Part shown: positions 1 through 7,786 of the stretch, piece after piece
How positions within the stretch are numbered: the stretch's first letter is position 1
How the letters are laid out: each line of letters begins with the position of its first letter
Assembly: GCA_964502145.1 (NCBI GenBank)
Contig: CAZCVI010000079.1
Span: forward strand, 1 to 32,983
Length of the DNA: 32,983 nucleotides
Origin: CAZCVI01 sp964502145
GTDB lineage: Bacteria > Acidobacteriota > Aminicenantia > UBA2199
Reading direction: 5' to 3'
The notes under the pieces: model-generated
Told to the model about the DNA's origin: nothing
The model's input: the letters and a program-made list of their open reading frames with translations, nothing else
The model's database searches: none
Made by a program: the position numbers and the translations under genes

Positions 1-13
1 GAACAGTCAACTA

Positions 14-280
14 TTAGTTAAAACCGTCAGGTTCAGGAACTGAAACTCCCTTTTTTTTGCTACTACGCTTAACAAATTGCAGCAAATGTGGCGCAAATAG
101 GCCGGGGTTTTGGGGAAGGATAGTGCCATCCAAAAAAACTGAATAGATACTTTCTAACCTATTGACATTTGTACCCACACTCTTTATAATCCCAAAATGA
201 GCAAGAATTATAATCAAAAAGCATATTACTATCAAAAAGCAGGAAAGGGCGGGTGTTATCACAATGATACACAGCAACAT
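14..280 (-). CDS. Doubtful small membrane protein ORF (88 aa)
   Basis: The open frame has a strongly hydrophobic N-terminus (residues 1-30) followed by a polar tail ending in a Lys-rich stretch (KRSSKKK). A purine-rich AAAGGA lies about 6 nt before the ATG, so translation is possible. Against it, a perfect-consensus plus-strand sigma70 promoter (162-190) lies inside the frame, the region is AT-rich, and hydrophobic chance ORFs are common in such DNA. I do not recognise a family. It may be a chance frame covering the leader of the SPFH operon. Confidence 0.25.
   Translation of the reverse strand: MLLCIIVITPALSCFLIVICFLIIILAHFGIIKSVGTNVNRLESIYSVFLDGTILPQNPGLFAPHLLQFVKRSSKKKGVSVPEPDGFN
162..190 (+). 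promoter_or_regulatory. Perfect-consensus sigma70 promoter of the SPFH operon
   Basis: TTGACA (162-167), a 17-nt spacer and TATAAT (185-190) match the housekeeping consensus at all 12 positions. The start of transcription would be near 197, giving a leader of about 110 nt before the ATG at 308, which has a strong TAGGAGG ribosome site. Confidence 0.75.
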
Positions 281-307
281 GAATTGTCCTTTCTTTAGGA
301 GGTTTTA

Positions 308-1285
308 ATGAACATTGGAATTCCAATGGGGTGTTTAATCGGATTTATTGGTTGGTTCTTGGTACGTTACCTGGTGGCAGGATTATACACTGTCAACCAG
401 AACGAGCGGGCGGTAAAAACTTCTTTTGGTCGTGCGCAACGGATAGGAGATGCAACGATCGCGGAAGATCCTATTTCCCAGTCCCTTAATGCCGACGAGA
501 AGTTACGCTACAATTATCCCCAGGTGCGGGTCATCCCGCCTGGAGGTCCCTATTTTAAGTGGCCATGGGAACGTATATACAAAGTTTCTATTGCGACTGA
601 GACCGTGAGTATGGCCATGGACCCAATCAATCCCCATGCCAACAATGGCGGGACTATTTTAGAGGCAGTGACCAAGGATCAACTGAATACAGGTTTGACC
701 GGGCAGATACGGTTTAAGGTCAGTGAACGTAATCTTTATGGCTACATTTTTGGTGTCAAGAATCCCATCGCCCATATTCTGGGTTATTTTGTCTCGGTAT
801 TGCGCGAGCGAATCGCCAATTTTGAGGCCCCCGCTGCCGCAGATGGCACACCCGCTATTCAAACCGGGATTTCTATCAATGATCTACGCAAAAATTTGCG
901 GGATATCAACGAGCATATGGATTTGGAATGCCGTTCCTCTGCGGCCCGTTATGGTATTCAACTGGATGCCTCGTTAATTACCAGTATTGATCCCCCACCC
1001 GAAGTAGAATCGGCTCTGGCTGCCATCAACACGGCACATAACCAGGTGTCCTCAGACATCAGTTTGGCCCAAGCTTCCGCCGATCAAAAGATCGTGCAGT
1101 CCCGCCGTGCAGTGGAAATCGAAACCCTCAAAGCCCAGGCAGAAGTGGAACCCTTGATACGCCTCGCCACGCAACTTGTACAGCTCAAGGCAAATGGTGG
1201 CACCCGCGCCCTGGATGCCTATGTCAGAAACGTCAAGCTGGGGCTTTTCTCCAAGGCGGAACGTATTGTGATGGAGGTGAAATAA
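308..1285 (+). CDS. SPFH/Band 7 domain membrane protein (HflK-like), first of pair
   Basis: A 325-residue membrane protein of the SPFH (stomatin/prohibitin/flotillin/HflKC) type. A membrane segment covers about residues 4-28, followed by the typical VNQNERAVKTSFGR strand, a PGGPYFKWPWERIYKV segment that matches the 'PGLHFKWP' region of the family, and a Band 7 fold to about residue 230. A helical, Ala/Glu-rich stretch (about 235-300) fits the coiled-coil part that builds SPFH cages. The start has TAGGAGG 6 nt upstream. Its TAA overlaps the ATG of the next SPFH gene (TAATG), so the two are probably translationally coupled and form a hetero-oligomer. No FtsH-like protease is adjacent, so the HflKC comparison covers architecture only. 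Confidence 0.85.
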   Translation: MNIGIPMGCLIGFIGWFLVRYLVAGLYTVNQNERAVKTSFGRAQRIGDATIAEDPISQSLNADEKLRYNYPQVRVIPPGGPYFKWPWERIYKVSIATETVSMAMDPINPHANNGGTILEAVTKDQLNTGLTGQIRFKVSERNLYGYIFGVKNPIAHILGYFVSVLRERIANFEAPAAADGTPAIQTGISINDLRKNLRDINEHMDLECRSSAARYGIQLDASLITSIDPPPEVESALAAINTAHNQVSSDISLAQASADQKIVQSRRAVEIETLKAQAEVEPLIRLATQLVQLKANGGTRALDAYVRNVKLGLFSKAERIVMEVK

Positions 1286-2217
1286 TGGAAGACTTTCTCC
1301 CTGTTATCATTCCTTTTTTCGGATTTTTTATTCTGATACCGTTGCTTCTTGGTTTCGCCAGACTGTTGGGGATTTACGCGATTGTTCATGAGCGGCGTTG
1401 CCTTGTTTATGTGTTATTTGGCAAGGTAGTAGCCGTGTTGGATGAACCCGGTCTGTATTTTTTGTGGTTGAAGATGGGGTGGCGTGCGCCTGTGACTACT
1501 CTTTTTGGGCGGTGCTATACCATAGATTTCCGTTTGGATCAGGAGTACCTGCGCAGTCAGCCTGTCAATTCAGAAGAAGGTGCGCCCATGGGGATTGGCA
1601 TTTGGTTTGAGATGTATATCAGCGATCCCGTGTCTTACCTTTTCAAGAACACCGATCCCCGTGGTTCATTAGCTGCCAATGTCAGTAATTCTACTGTCCG
1701 TTGTTTGAGCAACATGCCTTTAGCCAATATGCTTTCCAGTCGCCACACCATGAGTCAGACCGTGCGCACGGAAGTCTCGCCGCAAAGTCATGATTGGGGG
1801 TATCGGTTAGGTTCTGTTTACATTCGTAAGGTTCATTTCCGGGATGTAGACATGATTCACCAGATCGAAAGCAAGGTAGTGAACCGTCTACGTCAGGTAA
1901 CTTCGTCTATCAAGCAGGACGGCAACAACCAGGTAAATGTCATTACGAGCACAGCCGAACGTCAAGCTGCGGTGGAGTTTGCCAAAGCCGGGGCTATTCG
2001 CCCGGAAATTGTGGGCGACGCGTTGGACCAGATTGGCCGCGACCCGGATGTAGCAAAAGCCCTGTTCAGCATCCTGGAAGCCCAGCGTATTTTGGAAGGT
2101 GGTGCTAAATTAACCCTCACCCCTGAAAACAACCCGTTACTGGCCGATCTTTTAGCCGCCTCCTCCTTGAACAGCCACGGCCAAGTATTGGCAAAAGCTC
2201 CAGCTACCGTCCGCTAA
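1285..2217 (+). CDS. SPFH/Band 7 domain membrane protein (HflC-like), second of pair
   Basis: A 310-residue partner of the preceding gene, starting within its stop codon (TAATG) with GGAGG just upstream. The N-terminus (about residues 5-30) is a hydrophobic anchor, followed by a VHERRCLVYVLFGKV strand and EPGLYFLW, the equivalent of the family's PGLHF motif. The middle carries the Band 7 region, including a VRTEVSPQSHDWGYRLGSVYIRKVHF segment typical of the end of the domain. The C-terminal helical part (about 205-270) is rich in Ala and Glu. Together the pair resembles HflK/HflC in organisation, probably a large membrane ring or cage. The substrate or client is unknown. The kinase gene 455 bp downstream has its own promoter, so it is probably a separate transcription unit. 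Confidence 0.82.
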   Translation: MEDFLPVIIPFFGFFILIPLLLGFARLLGIYAIVHERRCLVYVLFGKVVAVLDEPGLYFLWLKMGWRAPVTTLFGRCYTIDFRLDQEYLRSQPVNSEEGAPMGIGIWFEMYISDPVSYLFKNTDPRGSLAANVSNSTVRCLSNMPLANMLSSRHTMSQTVRTEVSPQSHDWGYRLGSVYIRKVHFRDVDMIHQIESKVVNRLRQVTSSIKQDGNNQVNVITSTAERQAAVEFAKAGAIRPEIVGDALDQIGRDPDVAKALFSILEAQRILEGGAKLTLTPENNPLLADLLAASSLNSHGQVLAKAPATVR

Positions 2218-2263
2218 GGGGGTTAATGTTTCTGAAGGGTAGAGACGTTGGGTGTAACGTCTG

Positions 2264-2431
2264 CCTGGATTCACCATCAGATTCGTGAAAAAACATGGAC
2301 GATATGGACGATATGGACTTAGTGGACGATATGGACGATGTGGAGCAAAGACAAAAGCATTTTTTTGTCCATATCGTCCACTAAGTCCATATCGTCCACA
2401 GTTTTTTCAGAAACTTGGCGGTGAATTCAGG
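2264..2431. repeat. TGGAC palindromic repeat, copy 1
   Basis: The outer arms CCTGGATTCACC (2264-2275) and GGTGAATTCAGG (2420-2431) are inverted copies (11/12), and TGAAAAAAC (2286-2294) pairs exactly with GTTTTTTCA (2401-2409). Inside is a tandem array of 9-bp units of the type RTGGACNNN (2295-2345, about 5.5 units). A spacer follows, then the inverted array (2367-2399), which pairs with 2304-2336 at 32 of 33 positions. The remaining part of the 2218-2672 gap is AT-rich and holds only the kinase promoter. Confidence 0.85.
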
Positions 2432-2623
2432 CCTCTACCTCCTATTTTAATTTAGTCCTATTTGTGGTATAAAATGAATATGATTGATGGCTCAGATGGT
2501 TTTTGTGTTTTTCTTTAATTGGTACGGCAATACAGGTATAGTTTAATCGGGCGCGACACACTCCCCAATGCTGCCCACCCATTTTTTTATAATTATCCAC
2601 CAGCTTATATTTTGTTAAAATAA

Positions 2624-2652
2624 TTGAAATAAAATCATTTTTGTATTATTAT
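2624..2652 (+). promoter_or_regulatory. Probable sigma70 promoter of the kinase gene
   Basis: TTGAAA (2624-2629), a 17-nt spacer and TATTAT (2647-2652) lie just before the kinase ribosome site (CAGGAG) and ATG at 2673. The leader would be only about 14 nt. Confidence 0.5.
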
Positions 2653-2672
2653 ATACCGCAGGAGAAAAAAAC

Positions 2673-4526
2673 ATGATAACGAATGAATTAGACCTTACAG
2701 GTGAAACATTAAACAATTATAAAATAATAGGCAAATTGGGACGGGGCGGCATGGCCACGGTGTACAAGGCCCACGAACTGTCATTGAACCGGGTAGTGGC
2801 TCTCAAAGTCCTATCCAATCAACTCGCAGTCGACAAAGAATACATCCGCCGTTTCCAGCGGGAAGCGCAATCCGCCGCGCAATTGAATCACCCCAACATC
2901 GTGCAAGTTTTCTCCATTGGCGAGGAAAAAGGAATCTTTTACTTTGCCATGGAGTACATCAAGGGCACCAGCCTTGCCGATATTAAAAAAGAGATCGGCG
3001 TCTTCATGCCCGAAAAAGCAGTCAACATCATCAAACAAGTGGCTGATGCTCTGGGTCATGCCCATGAAGCTGGCTTGGTTCACCGCGATGTCAAACCGAG
3101 TAACATCATGATTGACGCCCAAAACCGGGCCAAAGTCACCGATTTTGGTATTGCCTATGTATTGGCTGCCGAAACCAAACTCACCCGCGAAGGTTCTATC
3201 ATCGGCACACCTGAATACCTCTCCCCGGAACAATGCGAGGGAAAAATAGTGGACCAACGTAGCGATATCTACTCGCTGGGCGTTACCTTTTACGAGTTGC
3301 TGACTGGCAAAACCCCCTATGAAGCGGATACTCCGGTCAGCATGTTAATGAAAATTGTCAAAGGCACGTTCCCACCTATTTGTGATGTTAACCCCAATGT
3401 TCCCGCGCCCCTGTGCCGCATCGTTGAGAAGATGATGAAGACCGATGTCACCCAACGCTACGCGACTATGGCCGAAGTTTTAACAGACCTCGCGGCCACG
3501 GGCATCGGCGAAACGCTCCCGCCTATCCCCACCCCGTCATTACCGCCCATTGAAATGTTATCTCCCAAAGCCCAGCCCATTTTCGAAGTCGCGCCAGCAG
3601 GACCCCAACCCGCCGCAGTAGCGCCCGCCCCAAAAAGCAATAAATATGCCGCCGTTATTGTCACTGCCATTATTGTATTGTTAATGGGTGGAGCCTTTGC
3701 CGCCAAGATGCTCTTCTTGGACAAAAAACCAGCCACCACCAGCGAAACGACCACCACTGCTGCTGCAAATACTACCCCAGCAGACCCCAAAGCCGGTTTT
3801 TTTGGCTTCGGCACCGGGAACACGAACGGTGAGAACTCATCCGGCGGCACTGTCACGGATGGAACCACCACCAGTGGGGAAGCAACCACCACCCCATCCA
3901 GTGATGACTCCAGCAGCCAGCTTGACGATGCCTCGGCTGGTATCAGTGGAGAAGAGAGCGTAAACTCGGGGGACAGTGCAGCTTCAGGTCCAGAAACCAA
4001 TACCTTCACCCAACCGGAGAAGCGTATTTCCGGTGCAACATCCACTGGACAAGGCACATCTTCCACGACTTCTTCCTCAGCCGCCAATTTTTCTGGTGGG
4101 TCAACCCGTTCGCAGAGTACCGGTACACCCATGGCCGTTCATGCCGGACCTCCAGCCAATTCCTGCATTGTGAGTGCTGTGGGTGACAGTGACAAAGCTG
4201 ATTTGGTCAGTTCATATATAGAGCAAATCCTGGCTCGCAAAAAATACACCATCATTGATGGTCCCACTGTATCCAATCGTAGTATCGCCGATGTCGCCCA
4301 CAATCACATTGTCATCAGTGCCAAACAACTGGGTACTACCACCTTGAAGTATTACGGTTCCTCTTCCGAACAGTATACCGTGGCCCTGACTTTAAAAGTC
4401 GTTTCCCCAGCCACCGGCAAAGTAATAACCGGCCCGGTCAGCCAGACAGTCAAGTATACGGATCTCAACGCCGAAGAAAACCTCAAGGAAGCTGTTAGAG
4501 CAATGGTAGCAGCACTTAAACTGTAA
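2673..4526 (+). CDS. Transmembrane serine/threonine protein kinase
   Basis: A 617-residue Hanks-type kinase. The kinase domain spans about residues 16-275: glycine loop GRGGMATVY (23-31), ATP-binding Lys45 in VALKVL, helix C Glu64, catalytic loop HRDVKPSN (137-144), DFG (157-159) and GTPEYLSPEQ of the activation segment. All catalytic residues are present. A Pro-rich linker leads to one membrane helix (about 324-347), then a low-complexity Thr/Ser/Gly stretch (about 351-490). The outer C-terminal domain (about 495-617) has alternating strands and helices that loosely recall CsgG/LPP20-type lipoprotein folds, but I cannot assign it. There are no PASTA repeats. It is probably a one-pass sensor kinase reading a periplasmic signal, with its own promoter upstream. 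The long palindrome after its stop lies between converging genes. Confidence 0.93.
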   Translation: MITNELDLTGETLNNYKIIGKLGRGGMATVYKAHELSLNRVVALKVLSNQLAVDKEYIRRFQREAQSAAQLNHPNIVQVFSIGEEKGIFYFAMEYIKGTSLADIKKEIGVFMPEKAVNIIKQVADALGHAHEAGLVHRDVKPSNIMIDAQNRAKVTDFGIAYVLAAETKLTREGSIIGTPEYLSPEQCEGKIVDQRSDIYSLGVTFYELLTGKTPYEADTPVSMLMKIVKGTFPPICDVNPNVPAPLCRIVEKMMKTDVTQRYATMAEVLTDLAATGIGETLPPIPTPSLPPIEMLSPKAQPIFEVAPAGPQPAAVAPAPKSNKYAAVIVTAIIVLLMGGAFAAKMLFLDKKPATTSETTTTAAANTTPADPKAGFFGFGTGNTNGENSSGGTVTDGTTTSGEATTTPSSDDSSSQLDDASAGISGEESVNSGDSAASGPETNTFTQPEKRISGATSTGQGTSSTTSSSAANFSGGSTRSQSTGTPMAVHAGPPANSCIVSAVGDSDKADLVSSYIEQILARKKYTIIDGPTVSNRSIADVAHNHIVISAKQLGTTTLKYYGSSSEQYTVALTLKVVSPATGKVITGPVSQTVKYTDLNAEENLKEAVRAMVAALKL

Positions 4527-4535
4527 GGTAAAGAA

Positions 4536-4666
4536 AACCACAGATTACGCAGATTAAAATGATTAGACAGATTAAAAGAGGACTATTGAAAAAAATTGGC
4601 CCGCAAATGATACGTCTTTTTTCTTTTTAATCTGGGTAATCCTTTTAATCTGCGTAATCTGTGGTT
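4536..4666. repeat. CAGATTA-type long palindrome between convergent genes
   Basis: The outer 24-bp arms (4536-4559 and 4643-4666) are perfect inverted copies, starting AACCACAGATTACG. Inside, imperfect further units of a CAGATTA-type 9-10-mer continue the pairing. The element fills the gap between the kinase stop (4526) and the stop of the opposite gene (4676), so it could end transcription from both sides. Similar CAGATTACRCAGATTA sequences are known from the intergenic DNA of many bacteria. Confidence 0.8.
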
Positions 4667-4675
4667 AAAATTCTT

Positions 4676-5494
4676 TTAAAACTCAAGGCCAAATCTATTT
4701 TTGCAGGCCAACACGATCAAGATGACCAGAATGAGGTTCCAGATCAGCCAGTTCATGGTGATACCAAGAAAGGTGATACTTTTGCCTGGATAATGAATGG
4801 AAATACTGGAGATTTCGCTTTCTGGGAGGAGAGGTTCGGCGGGATAGATGAAATGCGCGAAAGAGGATTGTTTCAGCTTTTGGTTGGAAAGGGGGAGACG
4901 AGTAGGACCGATAGTTAACTGTTTGGTTATGGTCTTGTCATTTAGTTGAATGCGGATTTTGGTTGCACCCGGTTTGAGGGTTTCCAATTTCCAATTGACT
5001 TCTTTTAAGGCTTTGATGAATACCGGATTCATTTTCAGCTTAAAATGGGCGTCGTCTAAGAGTTGCATGTTAAGACTTTCGATGGATGAAGCGAAAGCGG
5101 CTTTTACCACGACTGGGTCACCCACTTTGAAAGCATTAAGACCATAACGGATGTCCATCTGCACAAAAACGGGAAATAACAGAGGCGCAATGATCAACAC
5201 GGGAGCAAAATTCAACAGGAAATACTTGCCCGTATAATAGAGACTCTTGAAAAAGGAAAGCAAAATGACTTTCCATAAATCTTTATAAATACGGATCGCC
5301 AGGATATTGGCTTTGATTTGATTCTTGGTCTTTTTGACAGTAGCGGGAGAAGAAACCCATTTATAAATATACAAAACAACAAAGGACATGAGTATACTCA
5401 AGAAAAGAATTCCCCAGAATTCAGCAATGAAGGAAAAGGGATACAACAGGATATCGAACAAACGGGTGAATAAATAATTCAGTTTATGTATCAT
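4676..5494 (-). CDS. Membrane protein of unknown function in AlkP operon
   Basis: A 272-residue protein with predicted membrane segments at about residues 22-45, 92-112 and 247-264. Between the first two is a basic, helical cytoplasmic-type segment (KKTKNQIKANILAIRIYKDLWK). A soluble, strand-rich domain (about 113-240) follows the second. Three segments with a basic hairpin between the first two is broadly like the YidC/Oxa1/DUF106 layout, but that is only a topological resemblance. Start: TAGGAG 10 nt before the ATG. It is the last gene of the minus-strand operon, 94 nt after the 62-residue protein gene. It may be a membrane partner for the two AlkP-superfamily enzymes upstream. Confidence 0.7.
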   Translation of the reverse strand: MIHKLNYLFTRLFDILLYPFSFIAEFWGILFLSILMSFVVLYIYKWVSSPATVKKTKNQIKANILAIRIYKDLWKVILLSFFKSLYYTGKYFLLNFAPVLIIAPLLFPVFVQMDIRYGLNAFKVGDPVVVKAAFASSIESLNMQLLDDAHFKLKMNPVFIKALKEVNWKLETLKPGATKIRIQLNDKTITKQLTIGPTRLPLSNQKLKQSSFAHFIYPAEPLLPESEISSISIHYPGKSITFLGITMNWLIWNLILVILIVLACKNRFGLEF

Positions 5495-5523
5495 GAACAG
5501 TCAACTCCTATTTTAGACGAACG

Positions 5524-5580
5524 AGGTGAGTGTAGGATATACTGACCTAATACTCACCTAATACTCACCTGACGCACCTA
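5524..5580. repeat. Short tandem plus inverted repeat
   Basis: Two exact 11-bp units CCTAATACTCA (5546-5556, 5557-5567) plus a partial third follow an inverted counterpart AGGTGAGTGTAGG (5524-5536). The RNA could form a hairpin within the operon, between the small gene and the membrane protein gene. Confidence 0.55.
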
Positions 5581-5588
5581 AATTTTCT

Positions 5589-5777
5589 CTATGAAATATA
5601 TCCCAGTCCACTGAGTGCTTCGGCTTGCTCGTCCTTGTTGTCTTCGGATTTGATTTTTTCGAACTCGTTGTTGATCAAGTTCTCAACCAATTCATCGAGG
5701 GAAGAATAACCATGAAAGGCAATAATTTCATCGGCTTTGGCCGCAGCTTCGTTACTGAGTTTTGCTTTCTTTGACAT
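5589..5777 (-). CDS. Small RHH-like protein ending in LGYIS, AlkP-associated
   Basis: A 62-residue acidic protein with a good TAGGAG site 6 nt before its ATG, 9 nt after the stop of the AlkP-superfamily gene, so clearly in its operon. Residues about 5-40 (KLSNEAAAKADEIIAFHGYS then SLDELVENLINNEFEKI) resemble the helical part of small ribbon-helix-helix proteins. A charged linker follows, and the protein ends in LSGLGYIS. The same LxxLGY[IL]S motif occurs after the catalytic domain in all three sulfatase-like/TPR proteins of this window (19948-22062, 25340-27844, 27872-30115). The two AlkP enzymes of its own operon lack that motif. I infer a partner or regulator of those enzymes. A DNA-binding role is possible but not shown. 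Confidence 0.75.
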   Translation of the reverse strand: MSKKAKLSNEAAAKADEIIAFHGYSSLDELVENLINNEFEKIKSEDNKDEQAEALSGLGYIS

Positions 5778-5786
5778 CGGATTCTC

Positions 5787-7766
5787 CTAAATTAAAGATT
5801 TCCCGGACATGGCAGGGAATTGTTTTATCCCGAAATGAGTCAAGATCGTGGGCGCCATATCCTTGATATCGGGAACTTTTTTATTTATTTTAAAATTGGA
5901 AATAAACGTGGCTGGCACATGGATAGGATTCATACAATGATCTCCAGCCCACCAATCCATGTTGTCAGCAAGAATATCGGGATGTAATCCCCCAATGGCA
6001 GACTCGCCACTGGTGCGATACCCAAGATTAAAACCAGCAATAATATCAGGAGCACGAAACCGGAAATCAGAGGAAAAATGATCATCGGCAATAAACGCTT
6101 GGGTGACCACTTTCTCCCCATTCACTGGATCAGTCAATAACTCCAGTTTGGCTTTGATCTCTTCGAGAAGTTTCCGCCGTTCGTTTGGGTTCACAATACC
6201 GTTGCTTTCACGGTCCTTCATGTTGAGGTAAAGACCATTTAAACCGATAGCATACGCCTTGGTATTGCTCCAATCGGCATGGTCATTCAAAGAAACACCA
6301 TCGCTGAGCTCATTGACGGAGAGTTTGAGATAGCCTTCCTTTTGCAACCACGTATTGAGGTTGACGGTGCGGCGGAAAGGAGCAAAACCATGATCAGACA
6401 TGACAATGAGCCGGGTATCCCTGGGAATGCGCTGCAACACATCACCTAAAATAGTATCATGTTTGCGGTACAATTCATCGTTCATAAACCCATACTTGGC
6501 AGCAGCCGCTGCATTGTAATAGGGATGCAATTTATCGTGCAACGCCCAAAACATATGCTGCCCCTGATCAAGGGAAGAAAAATAGAAGAATAAAAAGTCG
6601 CCTTTGCCACTTAAAAACCGCTGGAATTCATATTGGAAAATGGTTTTACTCTCAGTGAACACGGACATAGACTGCTCAATAAATTGACTCATATCAAAGG
6701 TGTGTTTGCTCAAGGCATGCGTGTCACAAGGCAAACTGATAGTATGAAACAACCCGCAGTGCTGGACCAACTCCGGGCCATAAGAATCGGGAGTACATAT
6801 AGTGATGGCAGGATGTTTAGGACTGATATGAACAGGAGAAATGTAAAGCCGGAACTTCTCGCCCATTTCCAAGAGATAGAATTTAACCATTCCAGTGATA
6901 CTGCTAATTCCTTTAATCAATGAAAAATTCAACTCTACCCAATTCGAATACTCGCCCTCGGCGATGAGTATTTCATTATCCTGAATATCAATGCGGGCCG
7001 TCTTATGAGTGTTGTCCAGATAGACTTTAAAGGGAATAGAGGTTTTGGTGGGGTTTCCTTCTTCATCCAACACCAGATCATTCACCGGCCCTTCCAAAAC
7101 ACCTTCTTCCAACACATCGTTTTCGTTAATATAGGCATAAAGAACAGTATGGGGTGAAATGTTCTGCTGCGATTCGATTTCATCCGAGGTATACAAAGTA
7201 TAGATACCATACCCATCTATTAAACTGGGCGTACCCATGCCGGAGATAGTGCGCTGTTTACTTTTTGAAGGGGGAAAATTGGCGGGGATTTTAAAGATAG
7301 TGGCATCCAGGTCACGATCTTCAAGGTAATCCCAGAACGGTTTTCCTTCCCGTTTCAAATGAATTTGCGCCCCTTTTAAAGGGATATTATATTTCCCCAA
7401 CTTGATGTGCCAATCGGCAGGCACCGTATCGGATTGGGAAAACTTGGGAACATACGATTGCGGGTCACGATGCAAAAAATCAAAGATACCATGTTTGCCG
7501 GGATCGGCACCAGTAATAAAACTTCCCCACGCTACCGGGCTTTGCGGTGGGATAGTCGTGTTCATCATAGTAAACACGCCCATCTCCGCCAGTTTCTGCA
7601 TGTTGGGCAATTGGCCTTTTTGCATCAACCGGTTAACGGTTTTCGGGTCCATGCCATCAAATCCCAAGACAATCATCCTTGGTCTGGGGCCATGGGCTGC
7701 AAAATTCATAAATGGCGCGGCAGCAATCACTGCGCCTGTATTTTTAATAAACTCTCGTCGTTCCAT
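5787..7766 (-). CDS. AlkP-superfamily phosphohydrolase (COG3379-like), Tat-type signal
   Basis: A 659-residue enzyme of the type I phosphodiesterase/nucleotide pyrophosphatase group of the alkaline phosphatase superfamily. The N-terminus MERREFIKNTGAVIAAAP has a twin-Arg motif and a hydrophobic stretch, so Tat export is likely. Metal and nucleophile motifs are GFDGMD (Asp37) and QSPVAWGSFITG (Ser76 aligns with the Thr nucleophile of NPP enzymes), then PGKHGIFDF. VMSDHGFAPF and GDHCMNPIHVP near the C-terminus supply the remaining metal ligands. The substrate is unknown; a phosphodiester or phosphomonoester is expected. The start has AAGGAG. It lies 20 nt after its paralogue (7787-9889) and 9 nt before the 62-residue gene, so it belongs to the same operon. 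Confidence 0.88.
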   Translation of the reverse strand: MERREFIKNTGAVIAAAPFMNFAAHGPRPRMIVLGFDGMDPKTVNRLMQKGQLPNMQKLAEMGVFTMMNTTIPPQSPVAWGSFITGADPGKHGIFDFLHRDPQSYVPKFSQSDTVPADWHIKLGKYNIPLKGAQIHLKREGKPFWDYLEDRDLDATIFKIPANFPPSKSKQRTISGMGTPSLIDGYGIYTLYTSDEIESQQNISPHTVLYAYINENDVLEEGVLEGPVNDLVLDEEGNPTKTSIPFKVYLDNTHKTARIDIQDNEILIAEGEYSNWVELNFSLIKGISSITGMVKFYLLEMGEKFRLYISPVHISPKHPAITICTPDSYGPELVQHCGLFHTISLPCDTHALSKHTFDMSQFIEQSMSVFTESKTIFQYEFQRFLSGKGDFLFFYFSSLDQGQHMFWALHDKLHPYYNAAAAAKYGFMNDELYRKHDTILGDVLQRIPRDTRLIVMSDHGFAPFRRTVNLNTWLQKEGYLKLSVNELSDGVSLNDHADWSNTKAYAIGLNGLYLNMKDRESNGIVNPNERRKLLEEIKAKLELLTDPVNGEKVVTQAFIADDHFSSDFRFRAPDIIAGFNLGYRTSGESAIGGLHPDILADNMDWWAGDHCMNPIHVPATFISNFKINKKVPDIKDMAPTILTHFGIKQFPAMSGKSLI

Positions 7767-7786
7767 GTAGTCTCCTTAAGACCTGC

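Noticed and set aside
1..12. GAACAGTCAACT at the window start is identical to 5495-5506, just upstream of the ATG of the membrane protein gene, hinting at a duplicated leader.
   Set aside because: Only 12 bases match, the following bases differ, and the neighbouring gene lies outside the window.
2295..2366. The TGGAC array of copy 1 reads as an open frame of the type MDDMDDMDL.
   Set aside because: The frame is a by-product of the 9-bp period; it has no ribosome site and the other copies do not keep the same protein.
3458..4132. A 224-residue minus-strand open frame opposite the kinase linker.
   Set aside because: It is a shadow of the Thr/Ser/Gly-rich linker with Val-rich low-complexity output and no start signals.
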